This document shows, piece by piece, positions 12,087-23,708 of a stretch of DNA of 64,000 nt. Both the position numbers and the translations under genes were made by a program. The DNA comes from Diphasiastrum complanatum (taxonomy: Eukaryota; Streptophyta; Lycopodiopsida; Lycopodiales; Lycopodiaceae). Each line of letters opens with the position of its first letter. Position 1 is the first letter of the stretch. The notes below the pieces were generated by a model. It did not search any database and was not told where the DNA came from. It worked only from the letters and a program-made list of their open reading frames with translations. The DNA is taken from positions 83,184,212-83,248,211 of the forward strand of contig CM055092.1 of assembly GCA_029204225.1 (NCBI GenBank), in the 5' to 3' direction.

Positions 12087-13387
12087 TCATATGGTAGATG
12101 CAAAATCTTGTGATACACCTACTAGGGAGTCAAATGTACTTGGTATTATTCCAAGATTGGCTCTATGCCTGATGAAGGAATCATTGCTCAAAGGTTTGGT
12201 GAGCAAATCTACAATACAAGATGATGTGTCGATGTGCTCGAAGTAGATTTCCCCTCCAACGAGCTTCTCTCTCACGAAGTGATGTGCAACCTCTTGATCC
12301 AAAGCACTTCTTCTGTTGTAGTAGTGAGTGCCTCATATACATCCTTTGGCTCATGTGAAACAAAATAAGCACAATTAGTGGAATTGAGTTCCACTTGCTT
12401 GCCTTTATCTCCATATGTAAGCCTCCTAGGCTCGGATCTTTCTCTTTGTGATCTCCTTGGTGAAAAGATTTGAGGTGACTCCTCCTCAATTCTCAGCCCC
12501 ATCTCTCCACGATAGTCTTCAAGGGTGATGATAGGAGAATCCTTTTGAGAATCTTTGATCTCGGCCTCCTCAAAGATGTATTTTTGATTCTCAAGGAAAA
12601 TAACATCCCTACTCTCAATTGTAACTGAGGTAGAGGGAACATAAATTCTGTAAGCCTTCTTGTTGGATGAATATCCAACCATGATCCCTTTGATAGAATT
12701 AGGATCATCTCTTTTCCTTGTTTCCAAGGGTACATGAACAAAGCAAGCACATCCAAACACTCTAAGGTGATCAACCTTAGGTTTCTTCTTAAACAAGACT
12801 TCATATGGTGATCTTCTTGCAAGTGCATTGTGAGATAATCTATTGCACAAATAGTTTGCACAATTAATTGGTTCTCCCCAATATTCAATAGGCAAAGAAG
12901 CTTCAACTCGGATTGCTTTAGCACATTCACATAGAGATCGATTTTTTCTTTCAGCAACTCCATTTTGAGATGGAGAATAAGCACAAGAAAACTCTCTCTT
13001 AATTCCTTCACCCTCACAATATTCATAGAACTTGTTGGAGATGTATTCACCTCCTCCATCACAGCTTAAAGCTTTAACTTTGAGTGAAAACTGTTTCTCA
13101 ACATAAGCATTGAAGACTAAGAAGTGATCAAATACCATAGCTTTTGAAAAAAGTAGATACAACCAAGTATATCTTGTAAAATCATCAATGAAGGTGACAA
13201 AACAAGTTGCACCACCAATAGTTTTAGAGGAAGAAAAATGAACATCCGAGTGGATTAGTTCCAAAGGATGAGTAGTCTTGATAAAAGACTTTTGATATGG
13301 CTTTCTATGTGATTTTGCAACTAGCACAAGCCTCACAAGGCTTGATATCCTTGGAAAGCGATCTTGGAAGGCCAAGGGCCTTAGCAT
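12087..13387 (-). pseudogene. Copia integrase joined to RNase H tail, RT deleted
   Basis: This stretch encodes the integrase core with its DDE-type residues in LELIHSDVHF, LSCDGGGEY and SQNGVAERKNR, then the C-terminal region (WGEPINCANYLCNRL...VFGCACFVHVP). After ...EPKDVYEAL the frame jumps directly to TTTTEEVLWIKRL, which belongs to the end of RNase H. A second junction then leads to HITS/HHFVREKL...LLTKPLSN. Comparison with element 2 (minus strand, 33,447-32,740) shows the lost segments: all RT plus much of RNase H. A 1-nt insertion near 13,318 also separates gag-protease from integrase (ACASCKIT stop versus the expected ACVLAKSHR). Confidence 0.85.
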
Positions 13388-14786
13388 TTTTGATCATAGA
13401 AAACATAGACTTAAAGTTAGGATGCCCCAACCTTCTATGCCATAATTCCTCCTTAGACAAAAGTGCAACTTCACAAAAGTTTGCATTCTCATAAGAATTC
13501 AACGTGAAGATTCCACCATATCTAGATCCATTAGCTAGGATCTCATCATTTTTCTTGATAAAACAAGTATTGGAATTGAATTTTACATCACAACCACTAT
13601 CAAGAAATTTTGCAACACTAATCAAGTTATTTGTAAGCTTAGGAACCAAAAGAATATTGGAAAGTGATAGAACTTTAGAAGAAGCAAGTTTCAATGGAAT
13701 GTTGCCAATTCCTTCAATTGAGCACTCATGATCATTTGCAGTATAAATAGATCTTTTAATTCCTTTATAAGGTACAATAGAGTCAAAAGACTTCTTTGAA
13801 TAGCACATATGTGAAGAGGCTCCACTATCTATGTACCAAGCTCCATCTTTCTTGAAGGGTGATGAAGAAAAGCTTGACACCATGAGTGATCTTTCTCCAT
13901 CACTTGCAATAAAATCTTCTTCTTTCTCATTAGAGAGATTTGCTTGTTTGAGTTGATTTTTTTTTTTGAAGCAATTAGAGGCATAGTGCCCCTTCTTGCC
14001 ACAAAAGAAACACTTGACTTTCTTCTTCTTGGTCTTTGAAGTAGAAGGATGAGATGAGTCATCCTCTTCACCATCTTTGTCTCTTTCCTTGGCTTTGTCT
14101 TTGTTGAAAGCTTGAGAAAACTGGTTCTTGCTCCTTCCTTTATGCTTGTCCTTGACAAAGAGAGCTTTGTCACTTCCAATATGCTCGATTTTGTTCATCC
14201 TAGACAATTTGTAACTTTGCCTAGCTTCTTCAGAGATGAGAATTCCTTGAAGAGATTTCAAATTGGGCAACTCCTCCTTAATGGCACAAGATTGAACAAG
14301 ATTATCATAGTCACCTTTTAAGCCATTTATAATGACTTGTACTAGCTCATCTTGATTGATTGTGACACCAACACAAGCAAGCTCTCTATGAAGATCTTTT
14401 ACTCTCAGAACATAGTTTGATGCACTTTCCTCACTTCTTTGAAAAGTTTGGAAAATCTGATTTCTAAGAGTGAGTATTCTAGAAGTGCGATTAGCTTCAT
14501 AGATGGACTTAAGTGCATCCCAAGCATCTTTGGCAGAGGTGCAAGATCCTATTTCTCTCAGAATTTCATTAGAGACATTCATCTTAATGAAATGTAGAGC
14601 CATTCTAGCTCTCTTCTTGTACTTTGGTATTTCAAGCTGTGCTTTAGGCTCCTCCTCAATACCAAGTACTATGTCTATAACATCTTGGAGTATCAAAATA
14701 GACTCCATTCTTACCTTCCATATTGAGTAATAAGAGGTACTTTGTCTTTCACTTGTTTCTAGGAGATATCCTCCCACAGATGCCAT
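13305..14786 (-). CDS. Copia GAG-protease polyprotein (element 1)
   Basis: 493 codons from ATG 14786. Residues about 1-190 are the Copia gag (DUF4219/UBN2-like, W..RMESILILQDV..., WDALKSIYE, RILTLRNQIF). A CCHC zinc knuckle (CFFCGKKGHYASNCF) sits near residue 260. The aspartic protease core WYIDSGASSHM is near 320, and the GAG-pre-integrase motif LWHRRLGHPNFKSM is near 450. The frame ends prematurely at the 1-nt insertion before integrase. Gag and protease look intact, so virus-like particle proteins could in principle be made; expression is unknown. Confidence 0.9.
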   Translation of the reverse strand: MASVGGYLLETSERQSTSYYSIWKVRMESILILQDVIDIVLGIEEEPKAQLEIPKYKKRARMALHFIKMNVSNEILREIGSCTSAKDAWDALKSIYEANRTSRILTLRNQIFQTFQRSEESASNYVLRVKDLHRELACVGVTINQDELVQVIINGLKGDYDNLVQSCAIKEELPNLKSLQGILISEEARQSYKLSRMNKIEHIGSDKALFVKDKHKGRSKNQFSQAFNKDKAKERDKDGEEDDSSHPSTSKTKKKKVKCFFCGKKGHYASNCFKKKNQLKQANLSNEKEEDFIASDGERSLMVSSFSSSPFKKDGAWYIDSGASSHMCYSKKSFDSIVPYKGIKRSIYTANDHECSIEGIGNIPLKLASSKVLSLSNILLVPKLTNNLISVAKFLDSGCDVKFNSNTCFIKKNDEILANGSRYGGIFTLNSYENANFCEVALLSKEELWHRRLGHPNFKSMFSMIKNAKALGLPRSLSKDIKPCEACASCKIT

Positions 14787-15554
14787 ATTGTGAAGACTTC
14801 TTAGTTATTGGACAATTATATGTTTGAGCTTGTTTCAATCAGACTTAATGTTGCTACTCTCTTTCACTATAGGTATTTTCAAGGGTGTGCTACCTTCCTA
14901 TGTGAAAAACTTGCAACTGTATTTGAGATAGATCTCAAATACTCCTCAAAACAAGATAATCTGGATCAGACACTCAAAATGGATTGAGGCACTTAGACAA
15001 GTTTGAATTCTACTTTTGGCATGTGTTAGATGTTCCAAAAGAAAACACTAATTATTTTTAGAAGGCTCAAAGGTGTTCAGTAACATCAAACTTTGTCTTG
15101 ACCTTCAGTTTCTTGTGTAGGATACTCAAAACAATGGATTAAGAATCAAGCAAGATTGAATCAAATCAAAAAGTGGTCACTCGGATTTTGGACCTCTCCT
15201 ACCCTCTTTAAGAGCTTATAACTCTTGATAGACACATCAGATTGATTTGGGATCAATTTTTATGAAAAGTACTCTTCATAAGCTTTCCATCAAGCTATAG
15301 CACCACTATCTTTGGACCAAATAGCAAGGAGATAAAGGGGACTGAAAATCTCTAATTTTCACACGTGAGGAATTCCAGAATTCCATACAATCATAGTTCA
15401 GACCTGAAAATTTAGTTTCTATCCACTTTGATCCAAACACTTCTCAAGGAAAGGTAAAGAAAAGTGATTAACTGCTTTTTTGCTTGAATTGGCTCACAAA
15501 TTCTTGAACAATCAGAGATAATAGCATGCAAAGCTTGATTTGGCTCTGATACCA

Positions 15555-16345
15555 TGACAAAATTTCTAGCAAGTTCACATGTGTAGGGAATGATCCACAA
15601 AGGTGATTGATCTTATTAAGCTTTATGATTAGCACACAAACTGATTCTAGATTGAATAGCAAGATCTAGTACAGAATTTAATGGCTTAATCACAATCTAG
15701 CATGCTAAGAATCAGATTATGATAGCTGTGATCTCAAGAGAGCAAAATTACAAGAATTTAGTGTATGAGCATAAGCCTCAACACAAGTTAGAGAGAGAAA
15801 GAGAGAGAGATATTCAAGCAAATAATGGTGTAGATCCAAAATGGCATGGAATAGCTTCAAAGCTTGGTTCTTCATCAAAGATTATGAGAATAACTACACA
15901 TATTTATGGAGTTTGAGGTAGCTTGAGGTAGAACCACATCCATCCACCTTTCATTCACATCTAAAGTGAAAACTAGAGTCCAAGTGACATTTGTCACATC
16001 TCATGCATGCATTTCTACCTACTTTTACCAAGTGTCATTTTTCTATCTAGAATTGTACAAATCAGCATGCATGTGTCCATTTCACTTTGTGCATGTCTTG
16101 CATGTCACTATGGATCACTAACAACTTGCATGTGATATGCCACGAGTTTCTACAAGCACATTAATGACATTTCTAAGTCTACAATCTGTATGCAAGTTGT
16201 ATACTACCAACTAGACTTGAGAAACCCATATAGCTCGAGTTCCTTCTAGGCCAAATTTGGCATTTACATTATGAAACAACATATTGCATAGAAAAAAGTT
16301 TGTAGCAAGCCTAAAGTCAAGATAGATGATTTTTCATTTTCAACA
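15555..16345 (-). repeat. 5' LTR of Copia element 1
   Basis: 791 bp, starting TGTTGAAAATGAAAAATCATC and ending AGAAATTTTGTCA in minus orientation. The PBS TGGTATCAGAGCCA abuts it at 15541-15554. The outer edge at 16345 abuts exactly the first base of the TRIM-like element at 16346. Relatives in the window are the truncated 3' LTR (11729-12041), the LTR at 31923-32714 and the solo LTR at 43028-43504. Confidence 0.85.
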
Positions 16346-16374
16346 TGTTAGATATCCATAAATAATAATATGGA

Positions 16375-16451
16375 TGGACAGACTAGGATTTGAACCCACC
16401 CAAGACCTCCCTCATACCGGATGGGATGCTCTACCACTGAGCTATCCGCCC
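16375..16451 (-). other. tRNA-like sequence inside the TRIM 3' LTR
   Basis: Second copy of the tRNA-like module, 77 nt. The acceptor 5' strand, D-arm and A box are identical to the other copy. It has a few extra bases and substitutions before the B box (GGGTGGGTTCAAATCC), which break the T-stem that is intact in the 5' LTR copy. The difference shows the two LTRs have diverged since insertion. Confidence 0.7.
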
Positions 16452-16638
16452 TGTTTGATAGTTCTCTCTAGAGTGTGGATTGATATTCCAACATCCCCCC
16501 TCAAGCCACACTTGGTTGGGGTCCTAGGTTTCACCTGCCCCACAACTTGGGCCACCTAACCATGGCTTTGACACCATGAAGTGTTAGGTCTAACTTGGCT
16601 TTGATACCATGTTAGAAAATTATAAATCATAATATGGA

Positions 16639-16711
16639 TGGACAAACTAGGATTTGAACCTAGGATCTCCCTCATATCGGATGGGATGCTCTACCACTGA
16701 GCTATCCGCCC
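16639..16711 (-). other. tRNA-like sequence inside the TRIM 5' LTR
   Basis: Read on the minus strand it folds as a cloverleaf. The acceptor strand GGGCGGA pairs with TTTGTCC (three G-U wobbles). The D-stem GCTC/GAGC is perfect. The anticodon stem is TCCCA/TGAGG with one mismatch. The T-arm CTAGG-TTCAAAT-CCTAG is perfect. A box TAGCTCAGTGG and B box GGTTCAAATCC are near consensus, and a TTTT run follows before the LTR end. Position 33 is C rather than T and the variable loop is 6 nt, so a functional tRNA is doubtful. A pol III promoter is the more likely role. Confidence 0.75.
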
Positions 16712-16855
16712 TGTTTGATAGTTCTCTCTAGAGTGTGGATTGATATTCCAACATCCATGGCCTCACACATGTGGGACCCACTTATGTACATTTTACATGA
16801 TTCTACATGGTTTTTGATCAAGCTAGATTTGCCAAATTTTGCCAATTCTTTACAT

Positions 16856-18452
16856 TGAGTGGAATGAAGAATTAAATCAATGTTTTGAGAAGCTCAAAAG
16901 AATGCTGGTTTCAGCTCCTATTCTAAAGTTCGTGGATCCATATTTATGTTACGTATCAGAACCAATGCAAGTAATTCGGCGATAGGAACAACGTTTGCGA
17001 GAAAGACTGACAATGTTTGAGAGAAAGACACTTATTATACCTTAGTTACATTATACAACTCAAGAAAATAATGTGATACATGCACTTAAAACTTGAAGGC
17101 ATTACCTTTATAGTAATCACTTTATAGTGTGTACAGACCACCAACATTTAAAATACTTCGACAATCAACATGATCTGAGGGGTAGTAAAGCCCGGTGGAA
17201 TAAGCTTATGCAAGAATTTGATCATGAGGTTTGATATGTCAAAGTTAGATCTAACCAGGTTGTGAATGCTCTTAGTCGGATTGGCGAATTTCTATAGCTC
17301 TATACTTTTTGTTAAGAGAAAAGTGTGAAACATATTTTCATTTTGGTCAATATGAAAAATAGTTGAGACTAGAATGAATGAGAATGGAAAAGAGATTAAT
17401 TCACAAACATATGATATTTTCAAAATAGTTTGCCATTCAAGATTGGTTACTATTTTGGAGTAGAAAAGCACGTGTACCAGGAGATGATGAGTTAAAGAAG
17501 CATATTCTTTATGAATGTCATGATATACCCTATTCTGGCCATCTAGGTATATATAGGAATTTTAGACTTGGTTAGAAGAGAGTTATATTGGCCAAAACTC
17601 AAGCCATGTGTTGAGCCTTATGTTTTTAAGTGTAAGCCATGTCAGCTTGCCAAATCAAAATGCTTGAATATTGGGGGGTTGTTACATTTCTAAGATATCT
17701 CTCACAAGTGATGGAAATCCATATCTATAGATTTTGTAGTTGGACTTCTTAAGATCTAAAAACAAAATGCTCTAATTGGGTTGTGATAGGTTAACTAACT
17801 TTATCTACATTCATACCAATAAATTCAACTACAAAGGCTTCAAATTTAGCCCAAATATTTGTGGAAAGATTATTTAGACTTTATGGCCTGCCAAATGATA
17901 TTGTTAGTGATGGAGATCCTAAGTTTACAGGTCACTTTTGGTCAACTATAGTTCATAAGCTTGAAACCTCACTTAGTTTTTAGTTCTACTAGTCATCATT
18001 AATTAGATGGACAAATTGAAAGAACTAATCAGATTATGGAGGATATGTTGAGGACATATGTTTTTCATAAGTGGTCTCAGTGGGAGGACTATATTCCTTC
18101 AGTTCAGTTTGCTTACAATAGTAGAAAAAATTCAGCTACAAATTATATTTTATTTATGCTTATGTACAATTCTCAAATTAGATCTCCTGGTAATTTGGAG
18201 ATGAAATTTGTTAATTTCGTGCTTGATATACAAGAAATATTGCAATTGGCATGTGATTGTATTCATAGTCCCCAGGATAGAGCTATGCTAATCTTAAGAG
18301 ATCTCCTAGAGATTTTAAAGTTGATGATTGGGTACCTTAGAATTCCAAAAGATTCTACAACTATGCATATTGTAAAACATTATAAGTTGTCTACTAGATA
18401 TTGTGGACCATTTCATATTATAAAAAAAATTGGTTCTTTGCAAATCATTTAA
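16856..18452 (+). pseudogene. Gypsy RNase H and integrase remnant
   Basis: Begins in the RT thumb/RNase H region (IEWNEELNQCFEKLKRMLVS, APILKFVDP). It continues with degraded RNase H motifs (HYLYSNHFIVCTDHQHLKYF, LMQEFDHEV). Then comes integrase, with IVSDGDPKFTGHFW-like sequence near 17,900 and DGQIERTNQIMEDMLRTYV at about 18,005, ending KLSTRYCGPFHIIKKIGSL. The first half has many stops and frameshifts; the terminal 138 codons (18036-18452) are open. It belongs to the same Gypsy lineage as the fragment at 44,161-44,640. At its right edge it runs straight into a Copia RT scrap. Confidence 0.75.
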
Positions 18453-18464
18453 TTTTTTTCCAGG

Positions 18465-18600
18465 TAGATGGAATCATATCACTATGCTTTGACATCATGT
18501 TGTCGATACGTTACTTACAAGAACTAATGATATTGAAGTCAAAGAGGGTGACAAAAAAAAGAGAAAACTTGTTCAAATCTCAACTTCATCATGTTAGGCC
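18465..18600 (+). pseudogene. Copia reverse-transcriptase scrap
   Basis: Reads HITMLWHHVVDTLLTRTNDIEV, matching the minus-strand fragment near 11,080 and the Copia YVDDMLLTG region. It is fused to a Gypsy integrase end. The following 18,600-19,100 contains no ORF I can support. Confidence 0.55.
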
Positions 18601-19101
18601 TCAAGCCTATGTCAATTTTAGGCCTCAACCCTACATTCAAATGTTCTCAAAAGTGTGAAAGTTTTACACGTGTGAAGACCTGCCCAAACCACAATAGATC
18701 TTCTAAGGTAGTTATGATTGCACATAGATATATCACATAGATTGCATCCTACAACCTTCCTAGATTGATTCTAAGGAAAGAGCACAGTTTCATGCATAAT
18801 GAATCCACATTCAATTGGAACTCAAAGCAAGCAAAGTACATTAAAAAACTAAGTTCTAACATGCTTTTAGAGAGAGAAAAATAACCTACTCTCAAGTAGA
18901 GAGAGCAAGTGAGTGAGCCCTCAAGTAGAGAGAGAATATGAGGAAAAACAATGTGTGTCATTTAGATTGCTTCACAAAAACTTGTATGTACAATAAGAGA
19001 GCACTTCCATATAGGAGTAGCTCAAGATCTCACTAGATCTCAATTTTGAGGCCTATTGACTATTCAAACTCAACATAAATGAACTAAAATGATTAGGCCT
19101 T

Positions 19102-19786
<685 letters not shown>

Positions 19787-19787
19787 G

Positions 19788-19805
19788 TGGCGCCGTTGCC
19801 GGGGA
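19788..19805 (+). promoter_or_regulatory. Primer-binding site, tRNA-Asp type
   Basis: TGGCGCCGTTGCCGGGGA lies one base after the LTR end. It is an exact 18-nt complement to the 3' end of plant tRNA-Asp and typical of Athila/Tat Gypsy elements. Confidence 0.9.
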
Positions 19806-20184
19806 GTGCTAACGTCGCTCACCGCATAGCTGCCTTTCAAATTCTCTTTTCTTCACTCCTCTCTCCACTCTTTTCTGCTTCCTCCCCCTCACCTCCTCTT
19901 TTTCCCATTCTCCGGAATCTTTCATTTCCATCACAAAAAACCCAAGCTCTCAAAGAATTAGTTTTGTTTTTTAAATAGTAAGCTATATATTGTGTAGTTA
20001 ATTTTGATTAAGGTTTTTCCAAATTGCCCATTGTTACGACTTTAGTTCACGTTTTTTTTGAAAAAACTTCCCTTGTTTAGAAAGTGTTTTTAGTTTCATA
20101 TTGCCGTAATCTTAGTTTGATATGGGTCAACCCTCTGTTTTTTAAAAAAAATCTCTTTCTAAACCCCTCTTAACCTGTTTTTCC

Positions 20185-20960
20185 AAAAAAAAAAAAAAAA
20201 TCTCTCTCCTCCCTCGCCTGCCCCTCCCTGCTCCTCCGCCCTTCCCTGCCTCGCTACCTCCCATTGCTCCCTTCCTCCTCACTGCCTCCCATCGCTCCCT
20301 TCCTCCTCGCTGCCTTCCCTCCCTCGCTTGCTGCCCCTTCTCTGCCTGCTCCTCCGCTCCTTCCCTCGCCTGCCCCTCCCTGCTCCTTTGCTCCCTTCCC
20401 TAGCCCCTTCTTGCTCCCTCCCTGCTCCTCCGCTCCTCCGCTCCCTCCTTTCCTGGCTGCTCCGCTCCCTCTCCCTTCCCCTCTCTTTGCTGCTTCGCTC
20501 CCTCTCCTCACCTCCCTACTCCTCCACTTCCTCCTTTCATGTCTGCTCCTCCGCTCCCTCCTTGCTCCTCCACTCCCTTTCTCACCCCCTTCTCACTCCC
20601 TGTCCCTCCCTGCTGCGATCTCTCTGCCTGTTGCGATCTCCTTGCCTCGTTCCCTCCCATCGCTCCCCTTCTCCTTGCTGCCCTCCCTTCCTCCTCGCTG
20701 CCTTCTCTTTTCTTCGTTCCCCTCTCCTCGTTCTCCTGTTGTCTTCCCAGGCCTGTCTTTCGTCCCCTCGCTTTGTTCCTTTCAGTTTGCTCCTCGACTG
20801 TCTGCTTCATGGCCTCCTCTGCTGCTTCGTCCCTGCTGCTTGCTGCTCCGCTCCCTTCTCCTTTCCCTCACTGTCGCGCTCCAGCTCTCTGCCTGTCGTC
20901 CGATCTCTCTCCCTTCTCTGTTTGTCTCCTTCTTTCTTCAGCGACCCCATCCCTTTTTTT
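20185..20960 (+). repeat. Polypyrimidine-rich tract in retroelement leader
   Basis: About 775 bp is almost all C/T on this strand, built from variations of CTCCCTCCTTGCTCCTCCGC. It gives Ser/Pro/Leu-rich ORFs in several frames on this strand and Gly/Arg/Glu-rich ORFs on the other. None has domain character, so I treat them as artefacts of composition. It sits between the PBS and gag. Confidence 0.7.
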
Positions 20961-21866
20961 CAAAGTACTCTTTTCTGTTTGTCTAATTATTTTATTTTTT
21001 TAAGTTTCTCCTCCCTTCTCATAAGTTACCTAAGTTATTTTTTAAGCTTTTCTTTTTCCTGATTTTTTAACTCTCTTTTACGTTTCTTTCTCAAACAAGT
21101 TTTTTTTTTTGGAGTCTCCTCACGTCCTATCGGTTAATTTTTATTTTTTACGGCATCTTTTAAAAAAAAAAGAATTGGGTCATTAGCCTCGTTGGGAAGT
21201 GACCCTATCTCTGATAGCTCCTCCCACGACTGTTGAAGGCCTTTTTTTGTAAAAAAAATAAAAAATACAGCAAACTTTTGTGGAGGCCTCTCACGTTGAG
21301 ACCAGGACACAGAGAAATCTGCAAGGATTTATTATCAAAAGAAAAAGAAAAAGAAAAAGAAACTTTGATAGCTCCTCCCACGACTGTCGAATGCCCTTTT
21401 CTATAAAAAAAATATTATAATTATTTTAGCCCAAGCCTCTTTGGTGAGTGACTTTGTCTTTGATAGACTCCTCCCAAGACCGCCAAGGCTAAAGCGAGTT
21501 ATAGTTGGTATTGAAAAATCCTTCTATAAACTTGCGGAGAGGTGCCAAAAAGTAGTTTTGAAGCAAAACTAACCCTTTGCCAAAAAAACAAAAAAACAAA
21601 ACCTACGTAAGTGCTTTTCCTATTATCATCCCTATCATAAGACTTTCGCTGGAAGGGCATAATTGAGATTATTTATAGAATCTACCCTTGCCCAAACCGT
21701 GAATGTTCAAAACGAAGGAATATTTCTGTTTTGTTCATCATGCCTTTTTCTCTTCCATCTCCTCATCATCAATTTCCTCATACATTTCAAAAACTGCATC
21801 CCCCAATCTCTCTCTCGTTCATCACCACACCACTCTATATCACCTTCATCTTGCACATAGCAGGCC

Positions 21867-23708
21867 ATGGCAATGTATGAGCAGCTTGCCCAAATCTCGA
21901 TGCTTTCCGGAGAAACTCTCAAGGACTACACTGCACAATTTGCCAAGATGGCGGTAGATTGGAATTCCGGTCTTCCTAGTCACCACAAAATGGCATTTTT
22001 CTATGCCGGATTATCGCACGAGATCAAGATTGGTATGCCACCCTTTACATCATATACCAGTCCAAAAGAACTTTGTAAGACAGCCGCTTTGCAGAAGCAC
22101 AGATCTTGCACACACCATCACAGCCCATATCCAATATTCAAACAATCAAGGATGATAGAGCATCTAATCCACAAGATGCCACAGACAACGCTAGCCAAAG
22201 TACTAGCAGTATGGAAGATTAGATGCAAGTTGTCAATGACACAGAGAGATGTGCAGTCAATCTGATTACCTCCTAGAACCACGAAATGCCAATCGAAAAA
22301 TCCGACCATTGGACCAGTGCCATTATTATTTTGGAAAACATCCAACACCTCAATGTCCAGTTCGGAATCCGAGATTACAAAATCAAGCCAATAAGGGAAT
22401 TTTGGAGATTGGAAATCAATCAAAAAAATTCTCATCTATTCCATCTAGCTTGCCATCGGATCGCTCCTCCAAAGAAAGTGGATCGGTCTCAGGACTTTCA
22501 GAATCTTCTCTGGTGGCTAGGCAAGGTTCGGTGGAAGTATTGGTTATATCAGCGAGCGGATCATCCTAGGCAAGGGAAGTTCAAACTGGCTCACCACTAT
22601 ATTCCGTGGAAGGGATCAAAGGAGACCTGATACCGGTATACGCACATCAATTGAGAGGTGACGAAATCTTACACACGGTACGGTGTTCGGATGTGGAGGT
22701 AAACATCGTAGATCAGAATGTCCACACCGAAATTATCTGTCTTCCTTTTATCCTTGGTGTGAACAATGTGGCATCAATCACCCATGTCGTGACTGTCCAC
22801 TAAGAGATCCAAGAAAAGCCATTATGACTCCTACCTTCTTGAATCGGCAACCTACATATGACCATGCAAATCCACCCACCGAGAAGCTGCACTACAAACA
22901 CAAACTTCTAGTGCCACCTGGTTATGAAGCAGATGCGGATGGAAGGAGTGAGAGAAAGATCCTAAGACAAGTTGATACGACCACACATGAATCACCAACA
23001 CCACAAAAGACAGAATGGGTAAAATCTATCCAACCAGGGATAGCGGAAGAAGTCAAAAAATTGGCAACAGATGCAATCCAACAAATTTTACCAAGCCTCA
23101 TTAAAGAAATGCTGCAACAACTTCTGGTGGATGAATTACAAAGGGGTCTCATGTCAACCATGCAACTTGAAGGCAAACTGACTACCAATCAACGCAACGA
23201 TCCATCTGTACCACCTTCAAGAGAGCTGTCCATTGAGAAAGAGGTGGGAGATTGTCCTCTGATTTCAATGCCAATCATAAGCAAGATTCAACCAAAGTCG
23301 GAATGTTCCACTCAACATCTGGCCACCACAAAGCTACATCAGAACATCACATTGCTTAGATGGCCAAATCCAGGGAATCCAAGCCCAAAACGGCCAATTG
23401 TATAGCAAGAACCAGCACCTACAATGACAAAGCCTTGTCCTAAATCTTTGATATTGACTGCTAAGGAAAGTCTTCAGGTTATGGCATACCATGAATACCT
23501 GGACAGACAAGAGAGTCTAGCAAGCATGTCATATCCACATTATGATTTGGAGGAGTCCATGACATTGGGACCAGTTGTGCCGATCTATGAGGATCCATTA
23601 TATCAGCAAGATTTATCTTGGGTTCCTCCGATGGAATGCCTCGACTACCCAATTGTAAATGAACAGGGTTATCCGGAATGGCCACCAGACCCTTATGGGT
23701 ATTATTGA
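21867..23708 (+). pseudogene. Decayed GAG of the GAG-only element
   Basis: The frame at 21867-22265 reads YEQLAQISMLSGETLKDYTA and FYAGLSHEIKIGMPPF, a Retrotrans_gag-like segment. A frame change follows to a knuckle-like QCHYYFGKHPTPQCP (near 22,320). A second frame at 22683-23405 has FGCGGKHRRSECP (first Cys lost) and WCEQCGINHPCRDCP, then a coiled-coil-like Gln/Leu-rich segment near 23,060-23,120. A last ORF (23424-23708) is Tyr/Pro-rich and ends PPDPYGYY. Frameshifts show it is not an intact gene. Confidence 0.6.

Larger units (their letters stand above)
11729..16345 (-). mobile_element. Copia element 1, RT-deleted, with truncated 3' LTR
   Basis: On the minus strand the order is: 5' LTR (16345-15555, 791 bp, TG...CA); PBS TGGTATCAGAGCCA (15554-15541); about 750 bp leader; gag-protease ORF (14786-13305); integrase and remnant (13387-12087); PPT-like TTTTTAGGAG; then a 3' LTR remnant (12041-11729) that retains only about 313 bp. 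The order GAG-PR-INT-(RT)-RH identifies Copia. RT and most of RNase H are missing, so it cannot copy itself. The sister LTR at 31,923-32,714 is almost the same length (792 bp). Confidence 0.85.
16346..16753 (-). mobile_element. TRIM-like mini LTR retrotransposon with tRNA-like LTRs
   Basis: A complete miniature retroelement on the minus strand. The 5' LTR is 16753-16610 (144 bp) and the 3' LTR is 16493-16346 (148 bp). Both start TGTTGGAATATCAATCC and end TCTAACA. Directly after the 5' LTR is a PBS, TGGTATCAAAGCCA (16609-16596), one mismatch from initiator-Met tRNA. Directly before the 3' LTR is a purine tract, GAGGGGGGA (16502-16494). The 116-bp interior has no ORF. These dimensions fit TRIM elements. 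Each LTR carries a 73-77 nt tRNA-like sequence with pol III A and B boxes, reminiscent of Cassandra TRIMs, whose LTRs carry 5S rRNA sequence. No clean target duplication is visible. Confidence 0.85.

Noticed and set aside
16375-16711. Two functional tRNA genes
   Set aside because: Both copies sit at the same place in paired LTRs, lack U33, and have wobble-rich or broken stems; a retroelement-borne pol III module fits better.
20254-21062. Several overlapping Ser/Pro/Leu-rich and Gly-rich ORFs
   Set aside because: They arise from the polypyrimidine tract in all frames and both strands, with no domain or codon signal.
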